Made by a program: the position numbers and the translations under genes | In this document: one piece after another, positions 8,653 through 18,582 of the stretch | Layout: every line of letters begins with the position of its first letter | Numbering within the stretch: the stretch's first letter is position 1 | Notes under the pieces: model-generated | What the model was told of the DNA's origin: nothing | Seen by the model: only the letters and a program-made list of their open reading frames with translations | Database searches by the model: none | Assembly (NCBI RefSeq): GCF_002924365.1 | Contig: NZ_PQWB01000032.1 | Location: 63,063-127,062 of the forward strand | DNA from: Chromobacterium alticapitis | Lineage (GTDB): Bacteria; Pseudomonadota; Gammaproteobacteria; Burkholderiales; Chromobacteriaceae | Direction of reading: 5' to 3' | DNA: 64,000 nucleotides

Positions 8653-9390
8653 TTACGGCATCAGCATGCCACCGTTTACATGCAATGTCTGGCCCGTGAT
8701 ATACGCAGCCCGATCCGATGCCAAAAATACGACGGCATCGGCGATGTCTTTGGCGTCGCCCAGGCGGCCCAGGGCGATCTGCCCCACCAGCGCCTCGCGC
8801 TGCGCTTCCGGCAGCGCGCGGGTCATGTCGGTGTCGATGAAGCCCGGCGCCACGCAATTGACCGTGATGCCGCGGCTGCCGACTTCGCGCGCCATGGACT
8901 TGGTGAAGCCCATGATGCCCGCCTTGGCCGCCGCGTAGTTGGCCTGGCCGGCATTGCCCATCGCTCCCACCACGGAGGCGATGTTGACGATGCGGCCGCT
9001 GCGGGCTTTCATCATGCCGCGCATTACAGCCTTGGACGTCTTGAATACAGACTTCAGATTGGTGTCCATGATGGCGTCCCAATCCTCGTCCTTCATGCGC
9101 ATCAGCAGGCCGTCGCGGGTGATGCCCGCGTTGTTGACCAGCACGGCTATGGCGCCGAATTCCTTCTCCACCGCCTCCACCAGCGCCTCGACCGCGCCTT
9201 GCTCGGTCACGTTCAGCACGCGGCCCGCGCCGCCCTTGCCGGACAGGCGCTCCTGAATGGCCGCCGCGCCGGATTCCGAGGTGGCGGTGCCGATGACGAC
9301 AGCGCCTTCAGCCGCCAAAGCGTCGGCGATGGCCGCGCCTATGCCGCGCGAGGCGCCGGTCACCAGCGCTATTTTGCCCTGCAGACTCAT
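8653..9390 (-). CDS. fabG: 3-oxoacyl-[acyl-carrier-protein] reductase
   Basis: NADPH-dependent short-chain dehydrogenase of 245 residues that reduces the beta-keto group during chain elongation. It has the glycine turn TGASRGIG at the N-terminus, NNAGITRD, the catalytic serine in NIASVVGAMGN, the YAAAK tyrosine-lysine pair, and the C-terminal ITGQTLHVNGGM typical of FabG. The start at 9390 has AAGGAG ten bases upstream. It lies 89 bases downstream of fabD and upstream of acpP. Confidence 0.96.
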   Translation of the reverse strand: MSLQGKIALVTGASRGIGAAIADALAAEGAVVIGTATSESGAAAIQERLSGKGGAGRVLNVTEQGAVEALVEAVEKEFGAIAVLVNNAGITRDGLLMRMKDEDWDAIMDTNLKSVFKTSKAVMRGMMKARSGRIVNIASVVGAMGNAGQANYAAAKAGIMGFTKSMAREVGSRGITVNCVAPGFIDTDMTRALPEAQREALVGQIALGRLGDAKDIADAVVFLASDRAAYITGQTLHVNGGMLMP

Positions 9391-9479
9391 AAGAGTATGT
9401 CTCCTTTTTATCGGCGCCCGCCCCGCGCGGAGCGCGGCGCCGCGAACCGGCCAGCCGCCGGTCCGCCTATTCTGTGCGT

Positions 9480-10409
9480 TTACAGCAGTTCGGCGCTTGC
9501 CGCTTCCAGCGCGGCGCGATCGGTCAACGTCAGGCACTTGACGTTGCCGTCAATGCGCTTGGCGAGACCCGCCAGCACCTTGCCCGGACCGCACTCGGCC
9601 ATCAGCGTCACGCCGTCGCCGGCCAGCTTCTGGATGGTTTCGGTCCAGCGCACCGGCATATAGAGCTGGCGCGTCAGCGCATCCCGAATCTGATCCGGGT
9701 CGCCGTAACTGGCGACGTCGGCATTATGCAGCACCGGAATGGCCGGCACGTTAAGGTGCACATCCTTCAAGGCGGCGGCCAGACGCTCCGCGGCCGGGCG
9801 CATCAGCGAGCAATGCGAGGGCACGGATACCGGCAGCGGCAGCGCGCGCTTGGCGCCTCTGGCCTTGCATGCCTCCATGGCGCGCTCCACCGCGGCCTTG
9901 TGGCCAGCGATCACCACCTGGCCCGGCGAGTTGAAATTGACCGGCTCCACCACCTCGCCCTGAGCGGCTTCGGCGCAGGCGGCGCGGATGTCGTCGTCGG
10001 ACAGATTCAGAATGGCGGCCATCGCGCCGGTGCCGGCAGGCACCGCGGCCTGCATCGCTTCGGCGCGCAGGCGAACCAGCTTGACCGCCTCGGCGAACGG
10101 CAGCGCGCCGGCGGCCACCAGGGCGGTGTATTCGCCCAGGCTATGACCGGCAACCACGGCCGGCTGCTTGCCGTTCAGGTCTTGCCAAGCCAGATAGGTG
10201 GCATAGCCGGCGGCCAGCATGATGGGCTGGGTATTCACGGTGGCATTGATGGCGTCGGCGTTGTCCGCCTGCAGCATGGCCCACAGATCTATCGACAGCG
10301 TGTCGGAAGCCTCTTGAAAGGTATGCTGCACGACCGGCAGGTCGGCGAAGCCGTCCATCATTTTCAGGCTCTGCGAGCCCTGGCCAGGAAACAGAAAAGC
10401 AAAAGTCAT
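9480..10409 (-). CDS. fabD: Malonyl-CoA:ACP transacylase
   Basis: Loads malonate onto ACP. It has 309 residues, the same length as E. coli FabD, with the N-terminal FLFPGQGSQ, the nucleophile serine in GHSLGEYTAL, the oxyanion and arginine region VKLVRLRAEAMQ, and the second catalytic residue in VPSHCSLM. The start at 10409 is the conserved MTFAFLFPG. The 128-base gap behind fabH holds a weak hairpin followed by a run of seven Ts, so some attenuation or a secondary promoter is possible there. Confidence 0.96.
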   Translation of the reverse strand: MTFAFLFPGQGSQSLKMMDGFADLPVVQHTFQEASDTLSIDLWAMLQADNADAINATVNTQPIMLAAGYATYLAWQDLNGKQPAVVAGHSLGEYTALVAAGALPFAEAVKLVRLRAEAMQAAVPAGTGAMAAILNLSDDDIRAACAEAAQGEVVEPVNFNSPGQVVIAGHKAAVERAMEACKARGAKRALPLPVSVPSHCSLMRPAAERLAAALKDVHLNVPAIPVLHNADVASYGDPDQIRDALTRQLYMPVRWTETIQKLAGDGVTLMAECGPGKVLAGLAKRIDGNVKCLTLTDRAALEAASAELL

Positions 10410-10537
10410 AGTCGACTCCACTGAATTCGACGCAAAGAATGACGCAAGACGCCCCCCGCTGCCAAGCCCGATCAGCAAAAAAACCGCTGATAATCGGCGA
10501 AATAGCAGCGAAACTCCGTTTTCGCATCACCCGCCTA

Positions 10538-11497
10538 TCAAAAGATCAGCAGCGCGGCGCCCCAGGCGAAACCACCGCCTATGCCCTCGAGCAGCACGGT
10601 CTGGCCGCGCTGGATACGCCCATCTCTCACCGCGACATCCAACGCCAGCGGAATAGACGCCGCCGAGGTATTGCCCTGCTCCGGCAAGGTGACGATGACC
10701 TTGTCCATGGGCAGACCCAAATGTTTGGCAGTAGATTCGATGATGCGCAGATTGGCCTGGTGCGGCACCAGCCAATCGACGGCGCTCTTGTCCACCCCGG
10801 CCTCGGCCAGCGTGGACTGCGCGATCTCGGATAGCGACTTGACGGCGAATTTGAACACCGCCGGTCCGTCCATATGCAGATATGGAATACCCTGAATCTT
10901 GCCGCTGGAAATCTGCGCCGGCGTATTCAGCAAGCCCTGATAGCGGCCATCGGCAGCCAACTTGGCATGCAGAATGCCCGGCTCCTCGGATGCGCCCAGC
11001 ACCACGGCGCCGGCGCCGTCGCCGAACAACACGCAAGTGCGGCGATCCTCCCAGTCCAGCACGCGCGACATGATCTCGGCCCCGACCACCAGCGCCTTCT
11101 TCGCCATGCCGCTCTTGATATAGGCGTTGGCGGTATTGAGCGCGTAGATGAAGCCGGCGCACACAGCCTGCACGTCGAAAGCGGGAATGCCGGGCAGACC
11201 CAGCTTCTCCTGCAAGATGCAGGCCGTGCTGGGGAAAATCATGTCCGGGGTGGTGGTGGCGACGATGATCAGATCGATCTCGTCCTTGGCGATGCCGGCG
11301 CTGGCGATGGCGGCCTCAGCCGCCCTCAGCGCCAGATCGCTGGTCTTGTGCTCATCGTCGGCAATATGGCGCGCGCGGATGCCAGTGCGAGAGACGATCC
11401 ACTCGTCGCTGGTCTCCACGCGTTCGGCCAATTGCGCATTGGTGAGCACCTGGGACGGCAGAAAACTGCCGGTGCCGAGAATGCGGGAATAGCCCAT
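10538..11497 (-). CDS. fabH: 3-oxoacyl-[acyl-carrier-protein] synthase III
   Basis: Starts fatty-acid synthesis by condensing acetyl-CoA with malonyl-ACP. It has 319 residues and the complete Cys-His-Asn triad: cysteine in [12 protein letters not shown], histidine in VPHQANLRI and asparagine in [11 protein letters not shown]. The N-terminal [15 protein letters not shown] is diagnostic of FabH. Its ATG lies five bases behind the plsX stop, and any ribosome site falls inside plsX, which suggests translational coupling. Confidence 0.96.
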   Translation of the reverse strand: MGYSRILGTGSFLPSQVLTNAQLAERVETSDEWIVSRTGIRARHIADDEHKTSDLALRAAEAAIASAGIAKDEIDLIIVATTTPDMIFPSTACILQEKLGLPGIPAFDVQAVCAGFIYALNTANAYIKSGMAKKALVVGAEIMSRVLDWEDRRTCVLFGDGAGAVVLGASEEPGILHAKLAADGRYQGLLNTPAQISSGKIQGIPYLHMDGPAVFKFAVKSLSEIAQSTLAEAGVDKSAVDWLVPHQANLRIIESTAKHLGLPMDKVIVTLPEQGNTSAASIPLALDVAVRDGRIQRGQTVLLEGIGGGFAWGAALLIF

Positions 11498-11502
11498 GTA
11501 TG

Positions 11503-12540
11503 TCAGTTCGCTTCTGCCTCGGATTGCTTGAGCTTGTCTAGTTGTGTGGCAACCCGTTCGGCAATGTGACCAATCACGTCGGAGCCGGCCTCCTCGCATG
11601 CCTGCGCCAACGCGTAACGGAATCCTGTGACATCGGCGCCGCCGTGGCTCTTCACCACGATGCCGCGCAGACCCAGCAAGCTGGCCCCGTTGTAGCGGCG
11701 CGGATCGATGCGCTTCTTGAAGAGCCCCAGCACCGGCAGCGCGGCCAGCGCGCACAAGCGCGTCCACCAGCTGCGGCTGAACTCTTCCTTCAGGAATACG
11801 GCAAACATGTGCGCCAGCCCCTCAGCTGTCTTCAGCGCCACATTGCCGGTAAAACCGTCGCAGACTACCACATCCACCGTGCCCTTGCAGATGTCGTCGC
11901 CTTCCACGTTGCCGTAGAAATTCAGCTCCGACTGGCGCAGCAGTTCGGCAGTCTTCTTGATGTTATCGTTGCCCTTGATGTCCTCGCTGCCGATATTCAG
12001 CAGACCGATGGAAGGGTTGGCCTTGCCTTGCAGGCCGGCCACCAGTTCGGAACCCATGATGCCGAACTGCAACAGTTGTTCTGGAGTGCAATCGACGTTG
12101 GCGCCCAGATCCAGCACGCAGGAAGTGCCCTTGACATTGGGCAGCAGCTTGGCGATGGCGGGACGGTCGATGCCCGGAATGGTCTTGAGGACGAAACGCG
12201 CGGTAGCCATCAACGCGCCGGTATTGCCGGCGGAAACAGCGGCCTGCGCCTTGCCTTCCTTGACCAGATTGATCGCCACCCGCATCGACGAATCCTTCTT
12301 ATTCTTCAGGGCGAGCTGAGGCGCCTCGTCCATGCCCACCACTTGAGTGGCGTGCTGGATGAGGATGCGCTCACGCACGGCGCCCGCATGCAGGGCCAGT
12401 TCCGCCTCCAGGGCAGGCTGGTCTCCTACGAGAATGAGATGGGTGTCGGGGTGGTCTTGCAGGAATTGGATCGATGCCGGGACGGTAACCTTGAGGCCAA
12501 CGTCACCGCCCATAGCATCAACCGCGACGGTGATAGTCAT
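11503..12540 (-). CDS. plsX: Phosphate acyltransferase PlsX
   Basis: Makes acyl-phosphate from acyl-ACP, the first step toward phosphatidic acid with PlsY and PlsC. It has 345 residues, with the characteristic N-terminal [26 protein letters not shown] and [13 protein letters not shown]. The ATG at 12540 gives the family start; a TTG one codon upstream is also in frame. No good Shine-Dalgarno is visible, so translation may depend on the upstream rpmF. The rpmF-plsX-fabH order is the usual one in proteobacteria. Confidence 0.95.
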   Translation of the reverse strand: MTITVAVDAMGGDVGLKVTVPASIQFLQDHPDTHLILVGDQPALEAELALHAGAVRERILIQHATQVVGMDEAPQLALKNKKDSSMRVAINLVKEGKAQAAVSAGNTGALMATARFVLKTIPGIDRPAIAKLLPNVKGTSCVLDLGANVDCTPEQLLQFGIMGSELVAGLQGKANPSIGLLNIGSEDIKGNDNIKKTAELLRQSELNFYGNVEGDDICKGTVDVVVCDGFTGNVALKTAEGLAHMFAVFLKEEFSRSWWTRLCALAALPVLGLFKKRIDPRRYNGASLLGLRGIVVKSHGGADVTGFRYALAQACEEAGSDVIGHIAERVATQLDKLKQSEAEAN

Positions 12541-12596
12541 CAACGATTGCGGTAATAGTGCCTACTTAAGGATAGGATGCAAAGGACAGGAGCGAA

Positions 12597-12776
12597 TTAC
12601 TCGCCCTTGGTCTTCACAACCTTGCGGCCACGGTAAAAGCCGTTCGGGCTGATGTGGTGGCGCAGGTGGGCTTCACCGGTGCTGGCTTCAACTGCCAGGG
12701 CCGGGGCGGTCAGAAAATCGTGTGCACGATGCATGCCGCGCTTGGACGGGGACTTTTTGTTCTGTTGAACAGCCAT
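12597..12776 (-). CDS. rpmF: 50S ribosomal protein L32
   Basis: A 59-residue basic protein starting [20 protein letters not shown], the conserved L32 N-terminus, and ending [15 protein letters not shown] followed by a short lysine-rich tail. The usual zinc-finger cysteines are absent: residues around [10 protein letters not shown] show His instead, as in the cysteine-free L32 of many proteobacteria. It lies 45 bases behind yceD and 56 bases before plsX, the conserved arrangement linking ribosome and membrane synthesis. Confidence 0.95.
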
Positions 12777-12821
12777 GGTCGACTCCTAAGAAATTCAAGT
12801 AGATTCTAATGCGAATCCGGG

Positions 12822-13325
12822 TTACTCGGACTTGGGTCTCTTAAGCGCCGCCAGCACCGCAAACGGATTGGGCTTGTCAGCCTTGGCGAGCGAGAGAGTA
12901 TCCCTGCCGCAGTCGTCGTGTTTCGGCGAATGCGGCAAGCCCATGATGATTTCGTCTTCGATCAGCGCAATAGCGTCGAGTTCGGGCTCGGCGAGAATCG
13001 CATCCAGCGTGTCGTCCTGTTCGCAGGCTTCTTCCAGTTTGTCCTGGCTTGTGAACAGCGTGAGCACCGAATCGGTGTCCAGGCTGAACGGCATGCCGTC
13101 CAGACAACGCTGGCAAGTGACGCTCAGCGCGGCGGTCAGACGAATGCGCAACGCGGGGCGCCGCACTTCATCGATGAAACCGTCGAGCTGGTACGACACT
13201 TCGCCGGAAGCGTCTGCTAGGTCGCTGCGAATGCGCTCGTCCAATTCGCCAACCGGCGCTTTGCCAGCCAGCGAACGCCCCTCCCGGGCGAACTTGAGCG
13301 GATCGATCAAAATCGGTTTAGACAT
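12822..13325 (-). CDS. yceD: DUF177 / YceD family protein
   Basis: A 167-residue cytosolic protein of the YceD (DUF177) family, found almost always directly before rpmF and linked to 23S rRNA accumulation in plants and bacteria. The core motif VTCQRCLDGMPF (CxRC-type) and an acidic segment before GLPHSPKHDDCG are visible. The start at 13325 has GGAG close upstream (GCGGAGTTTATG); the longer upstream reading overlaps the maf leader. It is the first gene of the long fab operon and diverges from maf. Confidence 0.9.
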   Translation of the reverse strand: MSKPILIDPLKFAREGRSLAGKAPVGELDERIRSDLADASGEVSYQLDGFIDEVRRPALRIRLTAALSVTCQRCLDGMPFSLDTDSVLTLFTSQDKLEEACEQDDTLDAILAEPELDAIALIEDEIIMGLPHSPKHDDCGRDTLSLAKADKPNPFAVLAALKRPKSE

Positions 13326-13443
13326 AAACTCCGCATGGTACAATCCATTCCCCTGATTTGTCAAAAGAAACAAGGCAAGCCCGAGCCATCCGCCGCCGCC
13401 GCGCGGACGGAGCGCGCCGCGCGGCCGAAACCAGGCAAGAACC

Positions 13444-14025
13444 ATGCACATCGTACTGGCATCCACCTCCCGCTACCGCCAAGAAATCATCGCCCGCCTG
13501 GGCCTGCCGTTCAGCGCCGAACCGCCCATCTGCGACGAAACGCCGCTTCCCGGCGAAACCGCGCTGGAAACCGCGGTGCGCCTGGCGCGCGTCAAGGCGC
13601 AGTCGCTGTCCGGCAAATACCCGAACGCGCTCATCATAGGGTCCGACCAGGTGGCGCTGCTGGACGGCAAGCAGATAGGCAAGCCCGGCAGCTTTGAAAA
13701 CGGCGTGGAAATGCTCAAGTGGATGAGCGGCCGTACCGTGGTGTTTCATTCGGCGCTGGCGTTGCATAACAGCCACACTGGCAGACTGCAGGAATGCGTG
13801 GGCATCACCCGCGTGACTTTGCGTCAGCTGAGCGAAGCGCAAATCCGCAACTACCTCACCCGCGAGCCGGACGCGCTGCACTGCGCCGGCAGCGCCAAGA
13901 GCGAAGGCCTGGGCGGCGCGCTGCTGGAAAAAGTGGAATCTGACGATCCCAACGCGCTGATCGGCGTGCCGCTGTTCCAGCTGATCACCCTGCTGGCCAA
14001 TGAAGGCGTGGAGGTGCTGAAATGA
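13444..14025 (+). CDS. Maf/YceF-type nucleotide pyrophosphatase
   Basis: A 193-residue Maf-fold house-cleaning phosphatase that hydrolyses non-canonical or methylated NTPs. The N-terminal [12 protein letters not shown], the catalytic [10 protein letters not shown] segment, GKPG, and the C-terminal [12 protein letters not shown] with [10 protein letters not shown] match the YceF subgroup (7-methyl-GTP) more than YhdE. Its stop overlaps the next start (ATGA). It diverges from yceD, a common neighbour of yceF in Gammaproteobacteria as well. Confidence 0.88.
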   Translation: MHIVLASTSRYRQEIIARLGLPFSAEPPICDETPLPGETALETAVRLARVKAQSLSGKYPNALIIGSDQVALLDGKQIGKPGSFENGVEMLKWMSGRTVVFHSALALHNSHTGRLQECVGITRVTLRQLSEAQIRNYLTREPDALHCAGSAKSEGLGGALLEKVESDDPNALIGVPLFQLITLLANEGVEVLK

Positions 14026-14726
14026 GCGGCACGCTGTTCCTGATCCCCGCCCCGCTGGGCGACGAAAACATCGCCTGGCTGCCGGAAGGCGAGCGCGCCA
14101 AGGTGATCCACATCACCCACTTCGTGGTCGAGGCGGAAAAAACCGCGCGCAAGCACCTGAAGGCGCTAGGCGTGACGACGCCGATCCGCGAGCTGGCCAT
14201 GAGCACGCTGAACGAGCACACCAAGGAGGCGGACGTCGCCGCCTTGCTCGCGCCGCTGAAAGCCGGCCACGATGTCGGTCTGATCTCCGAAGCCGGCTGC
14301 CCGGCGGTGGCCGACCCCGGCGCGCAACTGGTGGCGCTGGCGCACCGCCACGGCATCCGCGTCGAACCGCTGATCGGCCCCTCGTCCATCCTGCTGGCCT
14401 TGATGGCCAGCGGCGCCAACGGCCAATGCTTCGCCTTCCACGGCTACCTGCCGGTGGACGCCGCGGAAAAGGCCAAACTGGTGAAGGAGCTGGAACAACG
14501 CTCGCGCAAGCACAACGAGACCCAGCTGTTCATCGAAACGCCGTACCGCAACAACGCGCTGCTGGCGCAGCTGCGCGAAACGCTGGCGCCCGCCACCCGG
14601 CTCGCGGTAGCCTGCGACTTGACGCTGCCGACGCAGACCATAGTCAGCCACCGGGTGCAGGACTGGCCCAAGGACGCGCCGGACCTGCACAAGCGCCCGG
14701 CCATCTTCGTGATCCACGCCGCCTGA
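14022..14726 (+). CDS. SAM-dependent methyltransferase, RsmI/tetrapyrrole methylase family
   Basis: A 234-residue protein with the RsmI-type signature: an N-terminal [10 protein letters not shown], the [18 protein letters not shown]-binding loop around residue 88, and [16 protein letters not shown]. It is shorter than the 16S rRNA C1402 methyltransferase RsmI (about 280 residues), lacking the C-terminal extension, so it is probably a paralogue with an unproven substrate. It overlaps maf by four bases and precedes pncB by 11 bases, so the three are likely one operon. Confidence 0.8.
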   Translation: MSGTLFLIPAPLGDENIAWLPEGERAKVIHITHFVVEAEKTARKHLKALGVTTPIRELAMSTLNEHTKEADVAALLAPLKAGHDVGLISEAGCPAVADPGAQLVALAHRHGIRVEPLIGPSSILLALMASGANGQCFAFHGYLPVDAAEKAKLVKELEQRSRKHNETQLFIETPYRNNALLAQLRETLAPATRLAVACDLTLPTQTIVSHRVQDWPKDAPDLHKRPAIFVIHAA

Positions 14727-14737
14727 GACGCGCAGCC

Positions 14738-15946
14738 ATGTCCAAGACCACGCCCATCATCCACTCGCTGCTGGATACCGACCTCTACAAGTTCACCATG
14801 CTGCAAGTGGTGCTGCACCAATTCCCGGCCGCCCATGGCGAGTATGAATTCCGTTGCCGCAACCATCCGGACACGCCGCTATCCCTGCTGAAGGCGCAGT
14901 TGGAAGCGCAACTGGACATGCTGTGCCAGCTGCGCTTCCAGCAGGACGAGCTGGGCTATCTGCGCAGCCTGCGCTTCATCAAGAGCGATTTCGTCGATTA
15001 TCTGGAATTGTTCCACCTGCAGCGCCGCTTCATCACCGTCAGCGAAGACGCGGGCCAGCTCGCCATCCATATCAAAGGCCCGATGGTGCAGGCGATGTTC
15101 TTCGAGATCTTCGTGCTGGCCATCGTCAATGAGCTGTACTTCCGCGCGCTGGACAGCGAAGCGGTGCGCCAGGAGGGCCGCCGCCGACTGGAGGCTAAGA
15201 TAGACGCGCTGGAGCGCTTCCAGCGCGAAGAGGCCGCCGGCCAGCGCTTCCCGCTGCTGATAGCGGACTTCGGCACCCGCCGCCGCTTCAGCCGGGACTG
15301 GCAAGCCCACGTCGTGCAAAGGTTGAACCATGCCCTGCCGCAAGTGTTCCGCGGCACCAGCAACGTCTACCTGGCGCGCAAGTTCGGCATCACGCCCATA
15401 GGCACCATGGCGCATGAATTCTTCCAGGCCTTCCAGGCCCTGGGCGTGCGGCTCAGAGACTTTCAAAAAGCGGCGCTGGAATCCTGGGTGCAGGAATACC
15501 GCGGCGACCTGGGCATCGCCCTGACCGATGTGGTGGGCATGGATGCCTTCCTGGCGGATTTCGACCTGTACTTCGCCAAGCTGTTCGACGGCCTGCGCCA
15601 CGACAGCGGCGACCCTTATGCATGGGGCGACAAGGCCCTCGCGCATTACCGCAAGCTGCGCATAGACCCGGCCAGCAAAATGCTGACCTTCAGCGACGGC
15701 CTCAGCGTGGACAGCGCGCTGGAGCTGCAGCGCCACTTCAGCCCGCACATCCAGGTCAGCTTCGGCATCGGCACCCACTTCACCAACGATATGGGGCTGG
15801 AGCCGCTGCAGATCGTGCTGAAGCTGGTCAGCTGCAACGGCCAGCCGGTGGCCAAGCTGTCGGACAGCCCCGGCAAGACCATGTGCAGCGACGAGACCTT
15901 CCTCGCCTACCTGCGCCAGGTCTTCAAGCTTCCCCAGTCCAACTAG
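14738..15946 (+). CDS. pncB: Nicotinate phosphoribosyltransferase
   Basis: Makes nicotinate mononucleotide from nicotinate and PRPP in NAD salvage. It has 402 residues, as in E. coli PncB. Motifs are [11 protein letters not shown] at the N-terminus, [21 protein letters not shown] and the autophosphorylated-histidine segment GTMAHEFFQ, then GLRHDSGDP and [12 protein letters not shown]. The start at 14738 is the family start and follows the methylase gene closely. The last 23 bases overlap the convergent DUF2520 gene. Confidence 0.95.
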   Translation: MSKTTPIIHSLLDTDLYKFTMLQVVLHQFPAAHGEYEFRCRNHPDTPLSLLKAQLEAQLDMLCQLRFQQDELGYLRSLRFIKSDFVDYLELFHLQRRFITVSEDAGQLAIHIKGPMVQAMFFEIFVLAIVNELYFRALDSEAVRQEGRRRLEAKIDALERFQREEAAGQRFPLLIADFGTRRRFSRDWQAHVVQRLNHALPQVFRGTSNVYLARKFGITPIGTMAHEFFQAFQALGVRLRDFQKAALESWVQEYRGDLGIALTDVVGMDAFLADFDLYFAKLFDGLRHDSGDPYAWGDKALAHYRKLRIDPASKMLTFSDGLSVDSALELQRHFSPHIQVSFGIGTHFTNDMGLEPLQIVLKLVSCNGQPVAKLSDSPGKTMCSDETFLAYLRQVFKLPQSN

Positions 15947-16802
15947 CCCCCTCCAGCAGCGCGCGCATTTCGCCGCGCGCTGGCTCGGCCAGCCGCTCGC
16001 CGGCCAAGGCCAGCGTTTGCAAGCCCATGGCCCGATACGCCGCCTCCGCGCCAGCGTCGGGCAGCACGGCCAAGTGCCCGGCCACCGTGCCGGCATCGCC
16101 GCGCAAGACCGGGCCGGTCAAGGCGCGATACGGCCCCAGCGCCAGCGCATTGTCCAGCGTCTGCCGCATCAGGCCGCCCAGCAAATCGCCGAGCAAATCG
16201 TCCGGCACGCCCGCCCTGCGCTCCAGCGCCTCCGCCATCGCCGTCAGCGCCACCAGATAATTGGAAGCCACCGACAGGCCGGCGTGGTACGCCGCCTTGC
16301 CGCCAGGCGCCAGCCGGAACGGCCTGCCGCCCAATAGTCGCGCCAGACCTGCCAGACGCTCGCAGGCAGCCTCATTCCCTTCCAGCGCGCACAGCGTGCC
16401 GGCAAAGGTCTCGACGGCTCGTTGCGGATCGGCGAAAGAAAACGCCGGATGCAGGCTGGCAGTCAGCACGCCGCGCCTAGCCAACGGCGCCAGCAACGCA
16501 GCCTCCCCCGCCCCGCTGGCATGAAACGCCACGCTGCCCGCGGGCAACGCATCCGCCTCGGCCAGCGCGCGCGCGCAATCAGCGATCGCCGCGTCCGGCA
16601 CCGCCAATAGATAGAAGTCCGCCGCGGCCAGCCCTCGCCAGTCCGACACCACATTCCCGGCGCCGATGAAATCGCGCGCCGCTCGCAGCGACGCCTCGCT
16701 CCGCCCCGCCACATCCACCATCCGGCACGCGCCGGACAGATGCGCCAGCCGCGCCAGGCTGCGCCCCAGCCTGCCCGCGCCTATCACGCTCAGCTTGACC
16801 AT
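15924..16802 (-). CDS. Rossmann-like and DUF2520 domain protein
   Basis: A 292-residue protein with an N-terminal dinucleotide-binding turn ([13 protein letters not shown]), the 6-phosphogluconate/pyrroline-carboxylate reductase-like first domain, LLAVPDAAI, and a helical DUF2520 second domain ([18 protein letters not shown]). The family looks like an NAD(P)-dependent dehydrogenase of unknown substrate. The ATG at 16802 has GGAGAGG about seven bases upstream. The 3' end overlaps pncB convergently by 23 bases. Confidence 0.85.
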   Translation of the reverse strand: MVKLSVIGAGRLGRSLARLAHLSGACRMVDVAGRSEASLRAARDFIGAGNVVSDWRGLAAADFYLLAVPDAAIADCARALAEADALPAGSVAFHASGAGEAALLAPLARRGVLTASLHPAFSFADPQRAVETFAGTLCALEGNEAACERLAGLARLLGGRPFRLAPGGKAAYHAGLSVASNYLVALTAMAEALERRAGVPDDLLGDLLGGLMRQTLDNALALGPYRALTGPVLRGDAGTVAGHLAVLPDAGAEAAYRAMGLQTLALAGERLAEPARGEMRALLEGASWTGEA

Positions 16803-16953
16803 ATATATACCTCTCCATTCCCCGCCAAAGGCCAGGATCGCAACAGTTTCACTTTGGAATTTCCGCCTTTAAAACGCAATTCTTCATTTCAAAACAAAAT
16901 CTTAGCCAGACAATCGTCACCTACATGAAACAAATTTGGAATATTTTCTCCAT

Positions 16954-16981
16954 TTACATAGCTGGCGCTTTCTTTTATCAT
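16954..16981 (+). promoter_or_regulatory. Sigma-70-like promoter for a candidate small RNA
   Basis: TTACAT (16954-16959) and TATCAT (16976-16981) are separated by 16 bases and point right. There is no coding sequence between here and a strong terminator at 17051, so a short untranslated transcript is predicted to start near 16988. Confidence 0.5.
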
Positions 16982-16987
16982 GTTCGT

Positions 16988-17079
16988 AAGCGAATTCAAG
17001 CAGATGCAATCTGCTTCGCCTGGATTCACTTCAAGTCACGTTGATTTTTCAAGCCCGCCCTAGCCGCGGGCTTTTTTTT
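16988..17079 (+). ncRNA. Candidate small RNA upstream of the porin gene
   Basis: A segment of about 90 bases with no open frame lies between a promoter-like pair and an intrinsic terminator. It contains a perfect 8-bp hairpin with a three-base loop (AAGCAGAT at 16998, ATCTGCTT at 17009), a single-stranded stretch with the repeated pattern ATTCAAG and TTCAAG, and a terminator stem followed by eight Ts, the shape of Hfq-dependent small RNAs. It precedes the porin start by 275 bases on the same strand. Ends are estimates; expression is not shown. Confidence 0.5.
17051..17079 (+). terminator. Intrinsic terminator of the candidate small RNA
   Basis: An 8-bp stem (AAGCCCGC/GCGGGCTT) with a 7-base loop is followed by eight Ts. 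No coding gene on this strand ends nearby: pncB ends 1.1 kb upstream behind an antisense gene. The terminator therefore implies a non-coding transcript. Confidence 0.85.
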
Positions 17080-17354
17080 CGCCCGCAAGCCGCGCCAAAC
17101 CCAAGCAATCCAATCATCATCAGCCAATATAAGCGTTTGATGCATTTTTGCAACATCAACCCCACCCCAGCGCACACCCATCACAAACCAAGACAATTCA
17201 ATCACTTACAAAGAATAAAAACGAAAAACATCATTTCCAAAATGGAACATTAGTTGCTTGTCAGCAACACTTGCAGCCACCTGTAGTTGCATTTTCACAA
17301 CCCAGCCAATAGCATTTGCTCACATTCCTAAACCTAATAAAGGATGACTTGACC

Positions 17355-18437
17355 ATGAAAAAGAGTCTGATTGCCCTGCTGGTAGCCACCCTGCCGGCCG
17401 CTGCTTTTGCTGACGTAACCATCTACGGTAAGATCAAGGGCGGCGTTGAAAACGTCGACAATGGCACCACCAAAGTTACCAACGTTGACGATCTGGGTTC
17501 CCGCATCGGCTTCAAGGGCGCTGAAGACCTGGGCAACGGTCTGAAGACCATTTGGCAAGTTGAGACCGGCTTCGGCATCGACGGCCAAGCTCGTGATGGC
17601 TCCTCCAGCGGCACCTTCGCCAACCGCAACTCCTTCATCGGCCTGCAAGGCAGCTTCGGTACCGTGCGTCTGGGCAACGTGTCCAACTTCCAAGACAGCG
17701 ACATGGGCACGGTTGACACCTGGGAATACCGCAACAACGCGCTGGGCCTGGGTCTGTTCACCCGCGACGGTGACCGTCTGAAGAACTCCGTGCGCTACGA
17801 CCTGCCGGCCGTGGTTCCGGGCCTGACCGCCGCCTTCCAGTACGGCACCAAGGAAGACAAGTCCGCCAACAGCACCGCTCGCGAAATCTACAACCTGGGT
17901 CTGGGTTACGAGAACAGCGGCTTCTTCGGCAAGTACGACTACGAATACGGTAGCCACGTTGCCGGCGCCATCGCTAAGAGCGATAAGGGCAACCGCAAGC
18001 ACCAACTGGAAGTTGGCTACAACGCCAACAACCTGTTCGTAGGCTTCGGCTTCAAGCAGAACCAAGGCGACCTGAGCACCACCGCTCTGAGCGTCCTGGC
18101 TACTCCGGCTCAAATGACTGCCATCCAAGCCGTAGTTGGCAACGCAGTTGACGTGAAGACCACCGAATACGCTCTGACCACCAGCTACTCCTTCGGCGCC
18201 ATCACTCCGAAGTTCACCTATGCTCACGGCGACAACCTGAAGGCAAACGGCGCGACCATCGCCAACTCCAAGTACGACCAGTTCGTGCTGGGTGCTGACT
18301 ATGCTCTGTCCAAGCGCACCACCATCGGCGCGCAATACGGCGAAATCAAGCTGGGCGACAACGCTGCCGCTCTGCTGATTGGCAACAACCAGGACAAGAT
18401 CAAGGCCTTCGGCCTGAACATGGTTCACGCCTTCTAA
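17355..18437 (+). CDS. Gram-negative porin, neisserial/betaproteobacterial type
   Basis: An outer-membrane trimeric diffusion porin of 360 residues. A signal peptide (MKKSLIALLVATLPAAAFA) is followed by DVTIYGKIKGGVE, the standard first strand of betaproteobacterial porins, then GSRIGFKGAEDLGNGLKTIW and repeated beta strands with FIGLQGSFGTVRLG. The chain ends in Phe (NMVHAF), the signal recognised by the BAM machinery. The start at 17355 has AAAGGA upstream. Codon use is strongly biased to optimal codons (CTG, GGC, AAC), as expected for a very highly expressed gene. The long AT-rich leader suggests complex control. Confidence 0.95.
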   Translation: MKKSLIALLVATLPAAAFADVTIYGKIKGGVENVDNGTTKVTNVDDLGSRIGFKGAEDLGNGLKTIWQVETGFGIDGQARDGSSSGTFANRNSFIGLQGSFGTVRLGNVSNFQDSDMGTVDTWEYRNNALGLGLFTRDGDRLKNSVRYDLPAVVPGLTAAFQYGTKEDKSANSTAREIYNLGLGYENSGFFGKYDYEYGSHVAGAIAKSDKGNRKHQLEVGYNANNLFVGFGFKQNQGDLSTTALSVLATPAQMTAIQAVVGNAVDVKTTEYALTTSYSFGAITPKFTYAHGDNLKANGATIANSKYDQFVLGADYALSKRTTIGAQYGEIKLGDNAAALLIGNNQDKIKAFGLNMVHAF

Positions 18438-18476
18438 TTCAAGGGCTCGACGCAAGAGCCTGCGAACTAGACGAAA

Positions 18477-18505
18477 AAAGACCCGCTTCGGCGGGTCTTT
18501 TTCTT
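18477..18505 (+). terminator. Intrinsic terminator of the porin gene
   Basis: A 10-bp stem (AAAGACCCGC/GCGGGTCTTT) closed by a TTCG tetraloop and followed by Ts, 40 bases behind the porin stop codon. Confidence 0.92.
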
Positions 18506-18534
18506 TGCCTCATCGCTGCGCGACAGCGGGCGAC

Positions 18535-18562
18535 AAAAAACCGCTGCGGCCGGCAGCGGTTT
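18535..18562 (-). terminator. Intrinsic terminator of the TetR gene
   Basis: A 10-bp stem (AAACCGCTGC/GCAGCGGTTT) with a T-run on the minus strand lies 20 bases behind the TetR stop codon. Confidence 0.85.
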
Positions 18563-18582
18563 TCGTCGTTCGCAACAGCGAA

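Noticed and set aside
13335-13364. TTGACA upstream of yceD as promoter
   Set aside because: The only matching -10 (TACCAT) would place the transcript start beyond the ribosome site of yceD, so the pair is unlikely to be used as such.
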